A stretch of 64,000 nucleotides of DNA from Lunularia cruciata (lineage: Eukaryota; Streptophyta; Marchantiopsida; Lunulariales; Lunulariaceae): assembly GCA_948567375.1 (NCBI GenBank), contig CAOYZS010000002.1, positions 62,001 through 126,000 of the forward strand, written 5' to 3'. Below the pieces are notes generated by a model. It worked only from the letters and a program-made list of their open reading frames with translations, ran no database searches and was not told the DNA's origin. Numbering within the stretch: the stretch's first letter is position 1; each line of letters begins with the position of its first letter. Positions 1 through 10,380 of this stretch are shown one piece after another. Made by a program: the position numbers and the translations under genes.

Positions 1-639
1 CGCTTGCTTCTTGCACTTCACCAACTTTCTATAAGAGACAAAAGCTTGATTTTGTGCAATCTGATCAAGAGACCTATCCATAGCTTTGATCCTTGCCATT
101 TTACAGTCAGCATCAAACCACCTATTGCAAGGGAGACCAAGTCTCTTCCTGTGAGAACCTTGTGGAAATAGAGTTGTTGATGTAGATTGAAGAAGTGCAA
201 CCAACTGATCACTACGTTGTTGAAAATCAGAATTCCACTCCATAGAACTCAATTTCTCATGGATAGCTTGTTGATACAAATCTCGCTTGTGAAAATCAAG
301 ACGGAGTTTCCCTCTAAAGGCATGGTCAATAGGTAATGTGGTTCTATTGAGGCAAGAAAGAAGGATGACACAAGATAAAGGTGCATGGTCAGATTCAGGT
401 TGAGGATCTAAAACAACAAAATCTGAGACAATGTGTATATCACTGGGTGAGGTGAGCATATAATCTACAGTGCTGGATCCACCAGAAGCAAAGCATGTGC
501 TCTTACAAGTTTCTGGAAATTGAGAAAGGCCATTCAAGATCTTCAAGCTACAATTGGTACCAAAGCTCAAAAAGTGCTCACTCATGGAGTTGGATATGAG
601 ATCTTTGGAAGAGCGGGACCAAGCACTAGAATGATCTAT
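1..639 (-). pseudogene. LINE ORF2 fragment (O3, EN end to linker)
   Basis: Antisense ORF2 covering about residues 386 down to 174: the end of the endonuclease (STVDYML and SDHAPL motifs) and the linker to RT. It runs off the window start. It is the downstream half of an older copy, split at ATCTATCAA by the tail of element E0; the matching upstream half resumes at 6321 with CAAGCTATGG. The frame is open here, but the whole copy is dead because the upstream half carries a stop and loses a catalytic residue. The same stretch recurs at 30596-31234, 46624-47262 and partly from 55998. Confidence 0.85.
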
Positions 640-663
640 CAATGAAACAATGAAACAATGAAA
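640..663 (-). repeat. 3' tail, three 8-nt units
   Basis: Three tandem CAATGAAA units (sense TTTCATTG) end the element in place of poly(A). The terminal CAA also belongs to the target sequence. Confidence 0.85.
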
Positions 664-743
664 TATAAAGCCCGAAAGACCCAAAGAGTCAAAAGGCTGG
701 AAACACAATACAAAACACATGAAATGTGAGCCTAGGCAAGGGC

Positions 744-3700
744 CTAGGGCATCTGACCAATCTGTAACAAATTGGTCCGATGTAAACTAACCTCGGTCAT
801 GTACTTCCCTAACGCTAAAGCTTCAACTTGTAAGAGAGTTGAGAAATCACTACAAGTAATCTGATGTCTAACTCTAATCTGCATGTAACAAGGGCAAACA
901 ATCAACACATGATGCTCATCCTCAACTTTGCTCATAATACACAATTTGCAAAGTCGCATGGAGTGCTCTATCTGCTGCCAACGTCCTTGTTCTACTTCTA
1001 GTCTATGAGAACTAGTTCTATATTGAGCGATAACATGTCTAAGTGAAGTAGAAATCCTAGCCAAGAGATAATCTTGCTCACAATACACCAACATAGGATT
1101 TACAAACTGCTGATAGAACACCATCTTGGTACCGGGTTGCTGCCATAAGTGAAGTAAAAACTGCTCCTTGATCACTTCTCGTAGTGCAATAGGCTCCAAC
1201 TTCCAATGTCGCTCACAAACATTCCACCTGGTGGCCCATGCAACCAGATCTGTATACCAACCGACAGATAGAGTGGCACAAAAAGCTTGGTAGGGAAGTC
1301 TCTCATGCTCCATGGACCTCACCTTAGTGGCATATGTGATAGCTAAAAACAAAGCTTCAGCCTCAAGAGGCAAAAACCCGGTTTCAGCAAGCAGCAATAC
1401 ATAAGGAGTTTGAGTCCTCACCCCAAGTTCATCACACAAAAACAATTTCTGAACTTTCTCCACCTTTTGCCACCATGTCTTCTTAGTACCTGGACCCCAA
1501 ATCTGAGCACCATAGAGAACCACCGGCTGCACAAGAGATCTGAACAGCACCTTCTTCAACTCCCATGTGGCAAGGTGAGCAAGTCTAGAGCGATTCATGA
1601 GTGAATACAAAGCTCTAAAGCCTGCATTGATTCTCATCTTCACACAAGTAGACCAACTATAGTCATGGGAAAACTCAAGGCCCAAGTACTTGTAAGAAGA
1701 AACCTGCTCCAATTGCTGTCCGTCGAAAGAGAAAGGTGTGACACCTTTAGAACCCACCACCATCACCTTGGACTTGTCAAGGTTCACCTCCATCTTTGTT
1801 TGATTGCAAAACAAGAGAAGAGAATCCAACAACTTCTGTAAACTTTGTGGATTGGGTGAGAGGAGCACTACATCATCCGCATACAGTAGTGCATGTATCA
1901 TCAAAGAGCCAACTTGTACACTTGTAGCTCCAGCTTCCATGAGCACCCTCTCTAGATCATCGATGAAGATTCCAAACAATGTTGGGGATAGAGAGCAACC
2001 TTGAATCACACCCATTGTGCTAAGGACATCTTGAGAGCTCAAAGATGAAAGTTTCACAACCACCTTCTCATAGAGTCTAGAGATAGCACCAATCAGATCG
2101 GCTGAAACACCAACTTCCATGAGTCTCTCACTTAATGATTTCCTAAGCACCTTATCAAAGGCCTTCCTGAAATCAATAAATGCAACATAGAGAGCTCTCC
2201 CAACACCTTTAGATTTCCACCACAAAACATGGAGTACCAATAGATGATCCAAAGTACTAAAGCCTGATCTGAAACCCGCTTGGCACTTAGCTCGAATTCT
2301 GTACTTTTCAGCCCAAGTACTCAACCTAGTCTCCAAAATTCGACCGTACAACTTGGCAAAGATACTACCCACTAGAATGGTACGGTAATTGGTGACAATA
2401 TCTCTTTGACCAGACTTGTGAATAGGAACAACCTTCTTGAAGCACCATCTATCAGGAAAACCACACCTGATGGCCTCATTCAAGAGAGAAGTGAGTACTG
2501 AAATCAGATGGCTACCACCCCACTTAAGTAGTTCAACACATAGTCCATCAAGGTCTTCAGCCTTACCATTGGCCAACTTCTTCAATTGGTAGTGGACATC
2601 AGCTTCAGAGATGGTGAGAGCAGATCCAAGGCAAGGTGCCATGCTTGGAGCATCAGGGAAAAAATACAGATTCTTCACATATTCACAAAGCTCGTTCGGG
2701 TCTAGCGATGGAGATGGAGATCTGATGGTTACTTTCTGCCAAAAAGCCTTGGGATTGCTCCTCAATTCATTGCTCAACTCAACCCCCTTGAGTCTCAAGA
2801 ACGCTCGCTTCTTGCACTTCACCAACTTTCTATAAGTGACAAAAGCCTGATTTTGTGCAATCTGATCAAGAGACCTATCCATAGCTTTCATCCTTGCAAT
2901 TTTACAATCAGCATCAAACCACCTATTGCAAGGGAGACCAAGTCTCTTCCTGTGAGAACCTCGTGGAAATAGAGTTGTTGATGTAGATTGAAGAAGTTCA
3001 ACCAACTGGTCACTGCGTTGTTGAAAATCAGAACTCCACTCCATAGAGCTCAATTTCTCATGGATAGCTTGTTGGTACAAATCTCGCTTGTGAAAATCAA
3101 GACGGAGTTTCCCTCTAAAGGCATGATCAATAGGTAATGTGGTTCTATTGAGGCAAGAAAGAAGGATGACACAAGATAAAGGTGCATGGTCAGATTCAGG
3201 TTGAGGATCTAAAACAACAAAATCTGAGACAATGTGTATATCACTGGGTGAGGTGAGCATATAATCTATAGTGCTGGATCCACCTGAAGCAAAGCATGTG
3301 CTCTTACAAGTTTCTGGAAATTGAGAAAGGCCATTCAAGATCTTCAAGCTACAATTGGTACCAAAGCTCAAAAAGTGCTCACTCATGGAGTTGGATATGA
3401 GGTCTTTGGAAGAGCGGGACCAAACACTAGAATGATCTATCAAGCTATGGAAAGGGTCATTCTCACGGTCACTAAACTCAGGAATCTGAGAGGTTTGGAT
3501 CCTAGCATTGAAATCACCAAGGATAAATACTGCACCTTTACTTTGAAATTCCAACACATCCTTTGTCAAGGAGTGGAAAGGCTGCATGGTGTTGAGAGAT
3601 CCGCTTGAATAGATTGGTGATGTCAATGGGGCAAAGTAACAAACAGCAAGGAAGCAAGGTGTAGCAACTCCTCCAATCCTCAGCCATTGGTATTGTCCAC

Positions 3701-3977
3701 TTGAGTCTTGACCTATCAAAGAGACTGACTTTTCAAAGCCAAATCTGACGTAAGTTGCAATACCTCCAAAGCCCCTTCCTTTGTGTTGCCTCCGCTTGTT
3801 CCAAGTTGAACCAACAAGAATGAAACCTTCAATGTCTTGAATGGTGTTTCCTTCATGTTCCCATGTCTCCACAAGATTGATCAGATCAGCATTATCCCAC
3901 ACAGGTTTAGCGCTTGAGTACTTGGTATGTGTGAGACCATGAACATTCCAAAACAACACTCTAAGGGTCTGGAATTG
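744..3977 (-). CDS. LINE ORF2: endonuclease, reverse transcriptase, zinc finger (E0)
   Basis: Nicks target DNA and reverse-transcribes element RNA at the nick (target-primed reverse transcription). EN spans about residues 1-265, with N5 in WNVHG, E31 in LVETW, Y108, GDFNAR (149-151) and SDH (256-258). RT spans about 480-770, with FIDFRKAFDKV (D596), QGCSLSPTLFG (653 on) and YADD (D695, D696). The CX2CX8HX5C finger is at C1004, C1007, H1016 and C1022. I see no RNase H domain. The frame opens directly after the ORF1 UAG; the first AUG is residue 125, beyond three EN catalytic positions, so the usual start rule fails. The frame is intact to TAG at 744-746. E0 and E3 share K60, V179 and S680, which differ from E1 and E2. 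Confidence 0.93.
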   Translation of the reverse strand, partial: QFQTLRVLFWNVHGLTHTKYSSAKPVWDNADLINLVETWEHEGNTIQDIEGFILVGSTWNKRRQHKGRGFGGIATYVRFGFEKSVSLIGQDSSGQYQWLRIGGVATPCFLAVCYFAPLTSPIYSSGSLNTMQPFHSLTKDVLEFQSKGAVFILGDFNARIQTSQIPEFSDRENDPFHSLIDHSSVWSRSSKDLISNSMSEHFLSFGTNCSLKILNGLSQFPETCKSTCFASGGSSTIDYMLTSPSDIHIVSDFVVLDPQPESDHAPLSCVILLSCLNRTTLPIDHAFRGKLRLDFHKRDLYQQAIHEKLSSMEWSSDFQQRSDQLVELLQSTSTTLFPRGSHRKRLGLPCNRWFDADCKIARMKAMDRSLDQIAQNQAFVTYRKLVKCKKRAFLRLKGVELSNELRSNPKAFWQKVTIRSPSPSLDPNELCEYVKNLYFFPDAPSMAPCLGSALTISEADVHYQLKKLANGKAEDLDGLCVELLKWGGSHLISVLTSLLNEAIRCGFPDRWCFKKVVPIHKSGQRDIVTNYRTILVGSIFAKLYGRILETRLSTWAEKYRIRAKCQAGFRSGFSTLDHLLVLHVLWWKSKGVGRALYVAFIDFRKAFDKVLRKSLSERLMEVGVSADLIGAISRLYEKVVVKLSSLSSQDVLSTMGVIQGCSLSPTLFGIFIDDLERVLMEAGATSVQVGSLMIHALLYADDVVLLSPNPQSLQKLLDSLLLFCNQTKMEVNLDKSKVMVVGSKGVTPFSFDGQQLEQVSSYKYLGLEFSHDYSWSTCVKMRINAGFRALYSLMNRSRLAHLATWELKKVLFRSLVQPVVLYGAQIWGPGTKKTWWQKVEKVQKLFLCDELGVRTQTPYVLLLAETGFLPLEAEALFLAITYATKVRSMEHERLPYQAFCATLSVGWYTDLVAWATRWNVCERHWKLEPIALREVIKEQFLLHLWQQPGTKMVFYQQFVNPMLVYCEQDYLLARISTSLRHVIAQYRTSSHRLEVEQGRWQQIEHSMRLCKLCIMSKVEDEHHVLIVCPCYMQIRVRHQITCSDFSTLLQVEALALGKYMTEVSLHRTNLLQIGQMP

Positions 3978-3980
3978 CTA
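3972..3980 (-). promoter_or_regulatory. Candidate leaky stop UAG CAA UUC between ORF1 and ORF2
   Basis: The ORF1 stop UAG is the only stop between the two ORFs, and both lie in the same frame. The next six nucleotides, CAAUUC, match five of six positions of the tobamovirus-type readthrough context UAG-CARYYA. Identical in every copy in the window that retains this junction. Confidence 0.6.
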
Positions 3981-4817
3981 TGCGGTAGTTGACAACTTCC
4001 TTTGGGTGATCACAGCTCTATTGTCTCTCAAGAATGCAACAAAACCTGCTTGTTGAGCCTCCTTCACTTTTGCTAATTCTCCCTTCTTTGCTTGCCATTG
4101 GAGAGGTGTGAGATCAGGGTCCAACCAAATACGCCGCCCCTTCAGTATAGCCTTGCTATCCATCACTGTATTCCTTTGAGTTTCTGAGCCAAACCTCACC
4201 AAAATGCTTCTTGGTTGTGCACCTTGTTGTCCCAATCTATATGCTTGCAAAATCTGAGGATCATGGACTCTCAAAGAATCAGCAATAAACTCACATACTA
4301 TGGCCTTGGTGTCTTCCTTCTCAGTCTCTGGCAAACCTGAAATTCTCAAGTTCTTCATTCTGACCAATTGGTTCTCCTTCTCAACCTCATGCTCTTGCAA
4401 GCAAGAGATTTGAGCCACCTTAGTAGCTTCAGCATAAGACTTCATCTTCACTTCTAATGTGTCCACAATCTGTTGGAGCCCTCCGCCTTGTGTAGCAATA
4501 TCGTTGGCTTGTGCTCCCAAGGAAGCAACTTTCTCGGTAGCATCAACCATCCCCTTGGTTGATGTTAACAAAGAGATAGAACTCTTCTTGAGGTCTTGAA
4601 TCTCTTGATTGACTAGGTTCAAAGACTCTTTGACACTACTGATCTCAACCTTTACAAATTCCATATCAGTCATGAGAGTACTCATGCACTGGGACATAGG
4701 TGCCATGAAGCTTCTAAGGTCCTTGTGGAAATCATTTGCTTTCCTATACATTTCAGCTAATTGTTGTTGCTTCATGGCTATATCAGCAATGTCTTTCACC
4801 ATCTTGGACTCCTCCAT
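3978..4817 (-). CDS. LINE ORF1 RNA-binding protein (E0)
   Basis: 279 aa. The start is the ATG at 4817 (MEESKMVKD); a GTG 12 bases upstream is in frame, but the subfamily B homologue also begins at this ATG (MEASKMMQD). Residues ~1-125 are rich in charged and amphipathic residues and read as a coiled coil, the usual trimerising part of L1-type ORF1p. Residues ~150-235 look like an RRM: LRISGLP as RNP2-like strand, SILVRFGS as RNP1-like strand. They are followed by a basic C-terminal part. No CCHC zinc knuckle is present. The expected role is to bind element RNA as a ribonucleoprotein. It ends in UAG in frame with ORF2. Confidence 0.88.
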   Translation of the reverse strand: MEESKMVKDIADIAMKQQQLAEMYRKANDFHKDLRSFMAPMSQCMSTLMTDMEFVKVEISSVKESLNLVNQEIQDLKKSSISLLTSTKGMVDATEKVASLGAQANDIATQGGGLQQIVDTLEVKMKSYAEATKVAQISCLQEHEVEKENQLVRMKNLRISGLPETEKEDTKAIVCEFIADSLRVHDPQILQAYRLGQQGAQPRSILVRFGSETQRNTVMDSKAILKGRRIWLDPDLTPLQWQAKKGELAKVKEAQQAGFVAFLRDNRAVITQRKLSTTA

Positions 4818-6304
4818 TGTGACAATCACTTATCACTCACGGTCAATCTGGAAGTTTTACTTCCAACACCAAAACTTTAGGATTTTCAAGTAGGTAGCAC
4901 TACTGTTTTACAATAAGCACTACTAGGCTGGTGTTGAAATAAAGACCTTGAAAAACTAATTCTAATGAGATAAGAATCATCTCATTTGAATATGTGAGTG
5001 CAAAGATACTATCTTTCAAATCTGCAGTGCACATAGATACCAAAGGCTGCGAAATTTGAGGGACCTAGAGCTTCTAATTTGTGACCTAACCTATAGCAAT
5101 CAATTTTCAGTCTAAAGGTCTGAGGGAGCTGATTCTAAAGACACAAAGATCACTTCATTTGGATCATTGAGTACAAAGATACAATAGCTTGAATTTGCAC
5201 TTCACAATGTTATGATGTCCAAAGAGTCACAGATTTAAAACTATCACAACTTCCTTATCTGACCTTCAATTTCTACAAATCAAAACTCTATAGAAACCTT
5301 GCACAATGCTTGTTCTATTGCCACAAAAACCACTTGATTTGGACCTATAAGTACAGAGCAATCCTACTTCACATGTGCAGATTTTAACACCATGTAGTTG
5401 CAAGTGCTACAGTGAAACAAATGGTCATATCATCTGCGTTGGATATCCAAATCTTTCAAGTATGGACTTAATAGAAAACCTATGACCATGTGGTTCTTAT
5501 GACTCAAGAATCACCTGGATTGGATCTGTGAGTGAGGAGAACTGGCACTGCAAAGTTGGTACTCCAAACACCAAGATGCATGAGATGTGACAGAATGAGA
5601 ATTACCACCACTGCTTGCTCAGACCTCCATGTGCTGCGAGCTTGGCCTTGAAAGAGAGCTTGGAAATCATAGATTCTGATGCAGCAACTTTCACTGGATT
5701 TGCACTTGTGACCACAGAGCAATAGCCTTTCCAATTCTCGCACAATAACAAGGACTACTCAAAACTTTCTCAGAATTGAAAAATCCAGATCTCCCTGAGT
5801 ACTGCTCCAAACTGGACAAGCTTTACCTTGAAAGAAAGCTCTCAGCATAGCGCTTCTAATGAGACTTCAATCACTCCATTTGTCCAAGTAGTGGCAGAGA
5901 TACAGTCATTCGAATTGATAGTCCAAACCCTAAAATCTGCCCAAGATGACAGAATTCGAATCCTTGTAACTCTCTGCACAGATGTGGGTTTCCAGCATGC
6001 TTTATATCAATCGAAAGAGCTCTTCAAGGCGCATCCAATGCCATAAAAATCACTCAATTTGGACTCCTGGTGATGAAGAAACGAACTCTCAAATATTGAA
6101 CCTGTGTCAGAAAATTCAAGTACCCATAACTTTCGCAACAAGGCTCAGAATCGTGCCTTCTTGGTGTCCATGGAAAGCTCTTGGCAAGGCGCTTCAAACG
6201 AGACCAAAATCGAAAGGTTTGGATGAGCAAGTGCTGAGATATGAGTTTCTGAATTTTCGGGAAAATCTCCTCTCTCAAACCTTCGAAAAAAAAAATCCAA
6301 GAAC
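4818..6304 (-). promoter_or_regulatory. 5'UTR of E0 with ~180-bp degenerate units
   Basis: About 1.49 kb without a conserved long ORF. A core like TCCAAATGGAGTGATT, followed by GTCATTAGAAGC and then GAGCTTTCTTTCAAGG, recurs eight times in the sense direction. On this strand the cores lie near 6224, 6063, 5885, 5702, 5523, 5343, 5163 and 4990. Units have diverged strongly. By analogy with monomeric mouse L1 promoters the array may be the internal promoter; that role is inferred. Confidence 0.65.
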
Positions 6305-6320
6305 CTAGGCATGAAACCCC

Positions 6321-6857
6321 CAAGCTATGGAAAGGGTCATTCTCAAGGTCACTAAACTCAGGAATCTGAGAGGTTTGGATCCTAGCATTGAAATCACCAA
6401 GGATAAATACTGCACCTTTACTTTGAAATTCCAACACATCCTTTGTCAAGGAGTGGAAAGGCTGCATGGTGTTGAGAGATCCGCTTGAATAGATTGGTGA
6501 TGTCAATGGGGCAAAGTAACAAACAGCAAGGAAGCAAGGTGTAGCAACTCCTCCAATCCTCAGCCATTGGTATTGTCCACTTGAGTCTTGACCTATCAAA
6601 GAGATTGATTTTTCAAAACCAAATCTGACGTAAGTAGCAATACCTCCAAAGCCCCTTCCTCTGTGCTGCCTCCGATTGTTCCAAGTTGAACCAACAAGAA
6701 TGAAACCTTCAATGTCTTGAATGGTGTTTCCTTCATGTTCCCATGTCTCCACAAGATTGATCAGATCAGCATCATCCCACACAGGTTAAGCGCTTGAGTA
6801 CTTGGTATGTGTGAGACCATGAACATGCCAAAACAACACTCTAAGGGTCTGGAATTG
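6321..6857 (-). pseudogene. LINE ORF2 N-terminal endonuclease remnant (O3)
   Basis: Upstream half of the ORF2 split by E0, residues ~174 to 1. It is inactivated twice: catalytic N5 reads His (WHVHG), and Lys18 is a TAA stop (AAA to TAA). Otherwise it stays close to subfamily A. The same two lesions appear at 55998-56858, as expected from the block duplication. Confidence 0.85.
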
Positions 6858-7497
6858 CTATGCGGTAGTTGACAACTTCCTTTGGGTGATCACAGCTCTA
6901 TTGTCTCTCAAGAATGCAACAAAACCTGCTTGTTGAGCCTCCTTCACTTTTGCTAATTCTCCCTTCTTTGCTTGCCATTGGAGAGGTGTGAGATCAGGGT
7001 CCAACCAAATACGCCGCCCCTTCAGTATAGCTTTGTTATCCATCACTGAATTCCTTTGAGTTTCTGAGCCAAACCTCACCAAAATGCTTCTTGGTTGTGC
7101 ACCTTGTTGTCCCAATCTATATGCTTGCAAAATCTGAGGATCATGGACTCTCAAAGAATCAGCAATAAACTCACACACTATGGCCTTGGTGTCTTCCTTC
7201 TCAGTCTCTGGCAAACCTGAAATTCTCAAGTTCTTCATCCTGACCAATTGGTTCTCCTTCTCAACCTCATGCTCTTGCAAGCAAGAGATTTGAGCCACCT
7301 TAGTAGCTTCAGCATAAGACTTCATCTTCACTTCTAGTGTGTCCACAATCTGTTGGAGCCCTCCGCCTTGTGTAGCAATATCGTTGGCTTGTGCTCCCAA
7401 GGAAGCAACTTTCTCGGTAGCATCAACCATCCCCTTGGTTGATGTTAACAGAGAATAAAACTCTTCTTGAGGTCTTGAATCTCTTGGTTGACTAGGT
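6858..7497 (-). pseudogene. LINE ORF1 remnant (O3)
   Basis: The C-terminal three quarters of ORF1, including the RRM-like domain, ending in the same UAG CAA TTC. A 1-bp loss near 7453 (AGAGAATAAAAC against AGAGAAATAAAAC) shifts the frame. The copy stops at 7497 inside CTAGGTT, where it is fused to ORF2 in the opposite orientation. Confidence 0.82.
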
Positions 7498-9198
7498 TTG
7501 AGCACTTGGGCTGAAAAGCACAAGATTCGAGCTAAGTGCCAAGCTGGTTTCTGATTAGGCCTTAGTACTTTGGACCACCTATTAGTATTTCATGTTTTGT
7601 GGTGGAAGTCCAAGGGTGTTGGGAGAGCTCTCTATGTTGCCTTTATTGATTTCAAGAAGGCCTTTGATAAGGTGCTGAGGAAATCTCTAAGTGAGAGACT
7701 CATTGAAGTGGGTGTTTCAGCTGATCTGATTGGTGCTATCTCAAGACTCAGAGAAAGTGATTGTGAAACTTTCATCTTTGAGCTCTCAAGATGTCCTTAG
7801 CACAATGGGTGTGATCCAAGGCTGCTCTCTATCTCCAACTCTGTTTGGAATCTTCATCGATGATCGAGAGAGTCTACTCATGGAAGCTGGAGCTACAGGT
7901 GTACAGGTTGGCTCTTTGACGATACATGCACTCCTTTATGCAGATGATGTAGTGCTTCTCTCCACAAATCCACAAAGTTTACAGAGCTGTTGGATTCTCT
8001 ACTTTGCTTTTGCAATCAAACAAAGATGGACGTGAACCTTGACAAGTCCAAGGTGATTGTGGTGGGTTCTAAAGGTGTCACACCTTTCTTTTTTGATGGA
8101 CAGCAATTGGAGCAGGTTTCTTCTTATAAGTACTTGGGCCTTGAGTTTTCTCATGACTATAGTTGGTCCACTTGTGTGAAGATGAGAATCAATGCAGGCT
8201 TTAGAGCTTTGTATTCACTCATGAACCGCTCTAGACTTGCCCACCTTACCACATGGGAGTTGAAGAAGGTGTTGTTCAGATCTCTTGTGCAGCCGGTGGT
8301 TCTCTATGGTGCTCAGATTTGGGATCCAGGTACTAAGAAGACATGGTGGCAAAAGGTGGAGAAAGTTCAGAAATTGTTTTTGTGTGATGAACTTGGGGTG
8401 AGGACTCAAATTCCTTATGTATTGTTGCTTGCTGAAACTGGGTTTTTGCCACTTGAGGCTGAAGCTTTGTTTTAAACTATCACATATGCCACTAAGGTGA
8501 GGTCCATGGAGCATGAGAGACTTCCCTACCAAGCTTTTTGTGCCACTCTATCTGTCGGTTGGTATACAGATCTGATTGCATGGGCCACAAGGTGGAATGT
8601 TTGTGAGCGACATTGGAGGTTGGAGTCTATTGCACTTCGAGAGGTGATCAAGGAGCAATCCTTACTTCGATTATGGCAGCAACCCGGTACCAAGATGGTG
8701 TTCTATCAACAGTTTGTAAATCCTATGTTGGTGTATTGTGAGCAAGATTATCTATTGGCTAGGATTTCTACTTCACTTAGACATGTTATTCAGAAAACAT
8801 GTTATTGCTCAATATAGAACTAGTTCTCATAGACTAGAAGTAGAACAAGGACGTTGGCAGCAGATAGAGCACTCCATGCGACTTTGCAAATTGTGTACTA
8901 TGAGCAAAATTGAGGATGAGCATCATGTGTTGATTGTTTGCCCTTGTTACATGCAGATTAGAGTTAGACATCATATGACTTGTAGTGATTTCTCAACTCT
9001 CTTACAGGTTGAAGCTTTAGCGTTAGGGAAGTACATGACAGAGGTTAGTTTACATCGGACCAATTTGTTACAGATTGGTCAGATGCCCTAGGCCCTTGCA
9101 TAGGCTCACATTTCATGTGTTTTGTATTGTGTTTCCAGCCTTTTGACTCTTTGGGTCTTTCCGGCTTTATATTTCATTGTTCATTGTTCATTGTTCAT
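7498..9198 (+). pseudogene. Decayed LINE ORF2 3' half with 3'UTR and 7-nt tail
   Basis: Sense ORF2 from about residue 546 (LSTWAEKH) to the stop at 9089-9091, then 3'UTR and a TTCATTG tail (9172-9198). RT motifs are recognisable, but there is a TGA in the QAGF region, a 2-bp loss near 7750, a 1-bp loss near 7985, a TAA near 8472 and a short duplication near 8790. It is fused head to head with the antisense ORF1 piece on its left. Confidence 0.85.
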
Positions 9199-10380
9199 AG
9201 TCACAAAGCTCATTCAGGTCTAGCGATGGAGATGCAGATTAGAGTTAGACATCAAATTACTTGTAGTGATTTCTCAACTCTCTTACAGGTTGAAGCTTTA
9301 GCATTAGGGAAGTACATGACAAAGGTTAGTTTACATCGGACCAATTTGTTACAAATTGGTCAGATGCCCTAGGCCCTTGCCTAGGCTCACATTTCATGTG
9401 TTTTGTATTGTATTTCCAGCCTTTTGACTCTTTGGGTCTTTTGGGCTTTATATTTCATTGTTCATTGTTCATTGGAGATCTGATGGTTACCTTCTTCCAA
9501 AAAGCCTTGGAATTGCTAGTCAATTCAATGCTCAACTCAACCCCCTTGAGTCTCAAAAATGCTCACTTTTTGCACTTCACCAACTTTCTGTATGAAACAA
9601 AGGCCTGATTTTGTGCAATCTGATCAAGAGACCTATCCATAGCTTTGATCCTTGCCATTTTGCAATCAGCATCATACCACCTATTGCAAGGGAGACCAAG
9701 TCTCTTTCTGTGGGAGCCTCTTGGAAAGAAAGTAGTTGATGTAGATTGAAGAAGTTCAACCAATTGATCACTACGTTGTTGAAAATCAGAACTCCACTCC
9801 ATAGAACCCAATTTCTCTTGGATAGCTTGTTGGTACAAGTCTCTCTTGTGAAAATCTAGACGAAGTTTGCCTCTAAAGGCATGGTCAGTAAGTAATGTGG
9901 TTCTATTGAGGCAAGGAAGAAGGATGGTAGAAGATAGAGGTGCATGGTCTGATTCTGGTTGAGGATCTAAAACAAAAAAATCTGAGACAAGATGGATATC
10001 ATTAGCTGAAGTGAGCATATAATCTATAGTGCTTGATCCACCTGAGGCAAAGCATGTGCTTTTACAAGTTTCTGGAAATTGAGAAAGGCCATTCAAGATC
10101 TTCAAGCTACAATTGGCACCAAAGCTCAAAAAGTGCTCACTCATGGAGTTGGAAATAGGATCTTTGGAAGAGCGTGACCAAGCACTAGAATGGTCTATCA
10201 AGCTGTGGAAAGGATCATTCTCAAGGTCACTCAAGTCAGGGATCTGAGAGGCTTGGATCCTAGCATTGAAATCACCAAAAACAAGTATTGCACCTTTACT
10301 TTGAAACTCTAACACATCCTTTGTCAAGGAATGGAAAGGCTGCATGCTGTTGAGAACTCCACTTGAATAGATTGGTGATG
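9199..10380 (-). pseudogene. LINE ORF2 fragment (EN to linker), interrupted
   Basis: Antisense ORF2, residues ~427 to ~115, in two parts (9199-9234 and 9475-10380) separated by a 240-bp LINE insertion. It keeps GDFNAR and SDHAPL but lacks residues 1-114 and therefore N5, E31 and Y108. At 10380 it is joined directly to sense ORF2 starting near residue 545. The arrangement (inverted 5' piece, sense 3' piece, deletion between) fits a twin-primed insertion. Confidence 0.82.
9235..9474 (+). mobile_element. 240-bp 5'-truncated LINE
   Basis: Carries only the last ~45 codons of ORF2 (from MQIRVRH), the stop at 9370-9372, the 3'UTR and a TTCATTG tail. Removing it rejoins GCGATGGAGATG and GAGATCTGATGG of the antisense host exactly, so there is no clear target-site duplication. 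Confidence 0.88.

Larger units (their letters stand above)
1..6279 (+). repeat. Segmental duplication, copy at 46624-52902
   Basis: Constant offset 46,623 across ORF2 fragment O3, E0 insertion and 5'UTR. Proteins read from both copies are identical. The match ends at CTCTCTCAAA. Confidence 0.88.
640..6320 (-). mobile_element. LINE E0, full-length subfamily A element
   Basis: Complete non-LTR retrotransposon on the minus strand. In element order: 5' end near 6304, 5'UTR to 4818, ORF1 4817-3978, UAG, ORF2 3977-744, 3'UTR 743-664, and a tail of three CAATGAAA units (TTTCATTG in sense). It lies inside the ORF2 of an older copy. The broken target can be rejoined from an uninterrupted copy at 31226-31260. 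The flanks share only CAA, so any target-site duplication is at most about 3 bp, or this is microhomology with the tail. About 16 bp (6305-6320) between the recognisable 5' end and the target match neither and look like filler. Both ORFs are intact. Confidence 0.93.

Noticed and set aside
1410-1604. Recurrent 64-codon + strand frame (MSPHPKFITQKQFL...) found opposite every ORF2
   Set aside because: Antisense shadow of ORF2 around residues 785-850; it recurs only because ORF2 recurs and changes with the third positions of ORF2.
5504-5743. 79-codon frame in the 5'UTR (also at 34333 and 52127)
   Set aside because: Not conserved in subfamily B and lies within the 180-bp array; no start context or family resemblance.
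5828-6308. 72- and 108-codon frames antisense to the 5'UTR
   Set aside because: Opposite strand to the element and absent from subfamily B; chance frames in repeat units.
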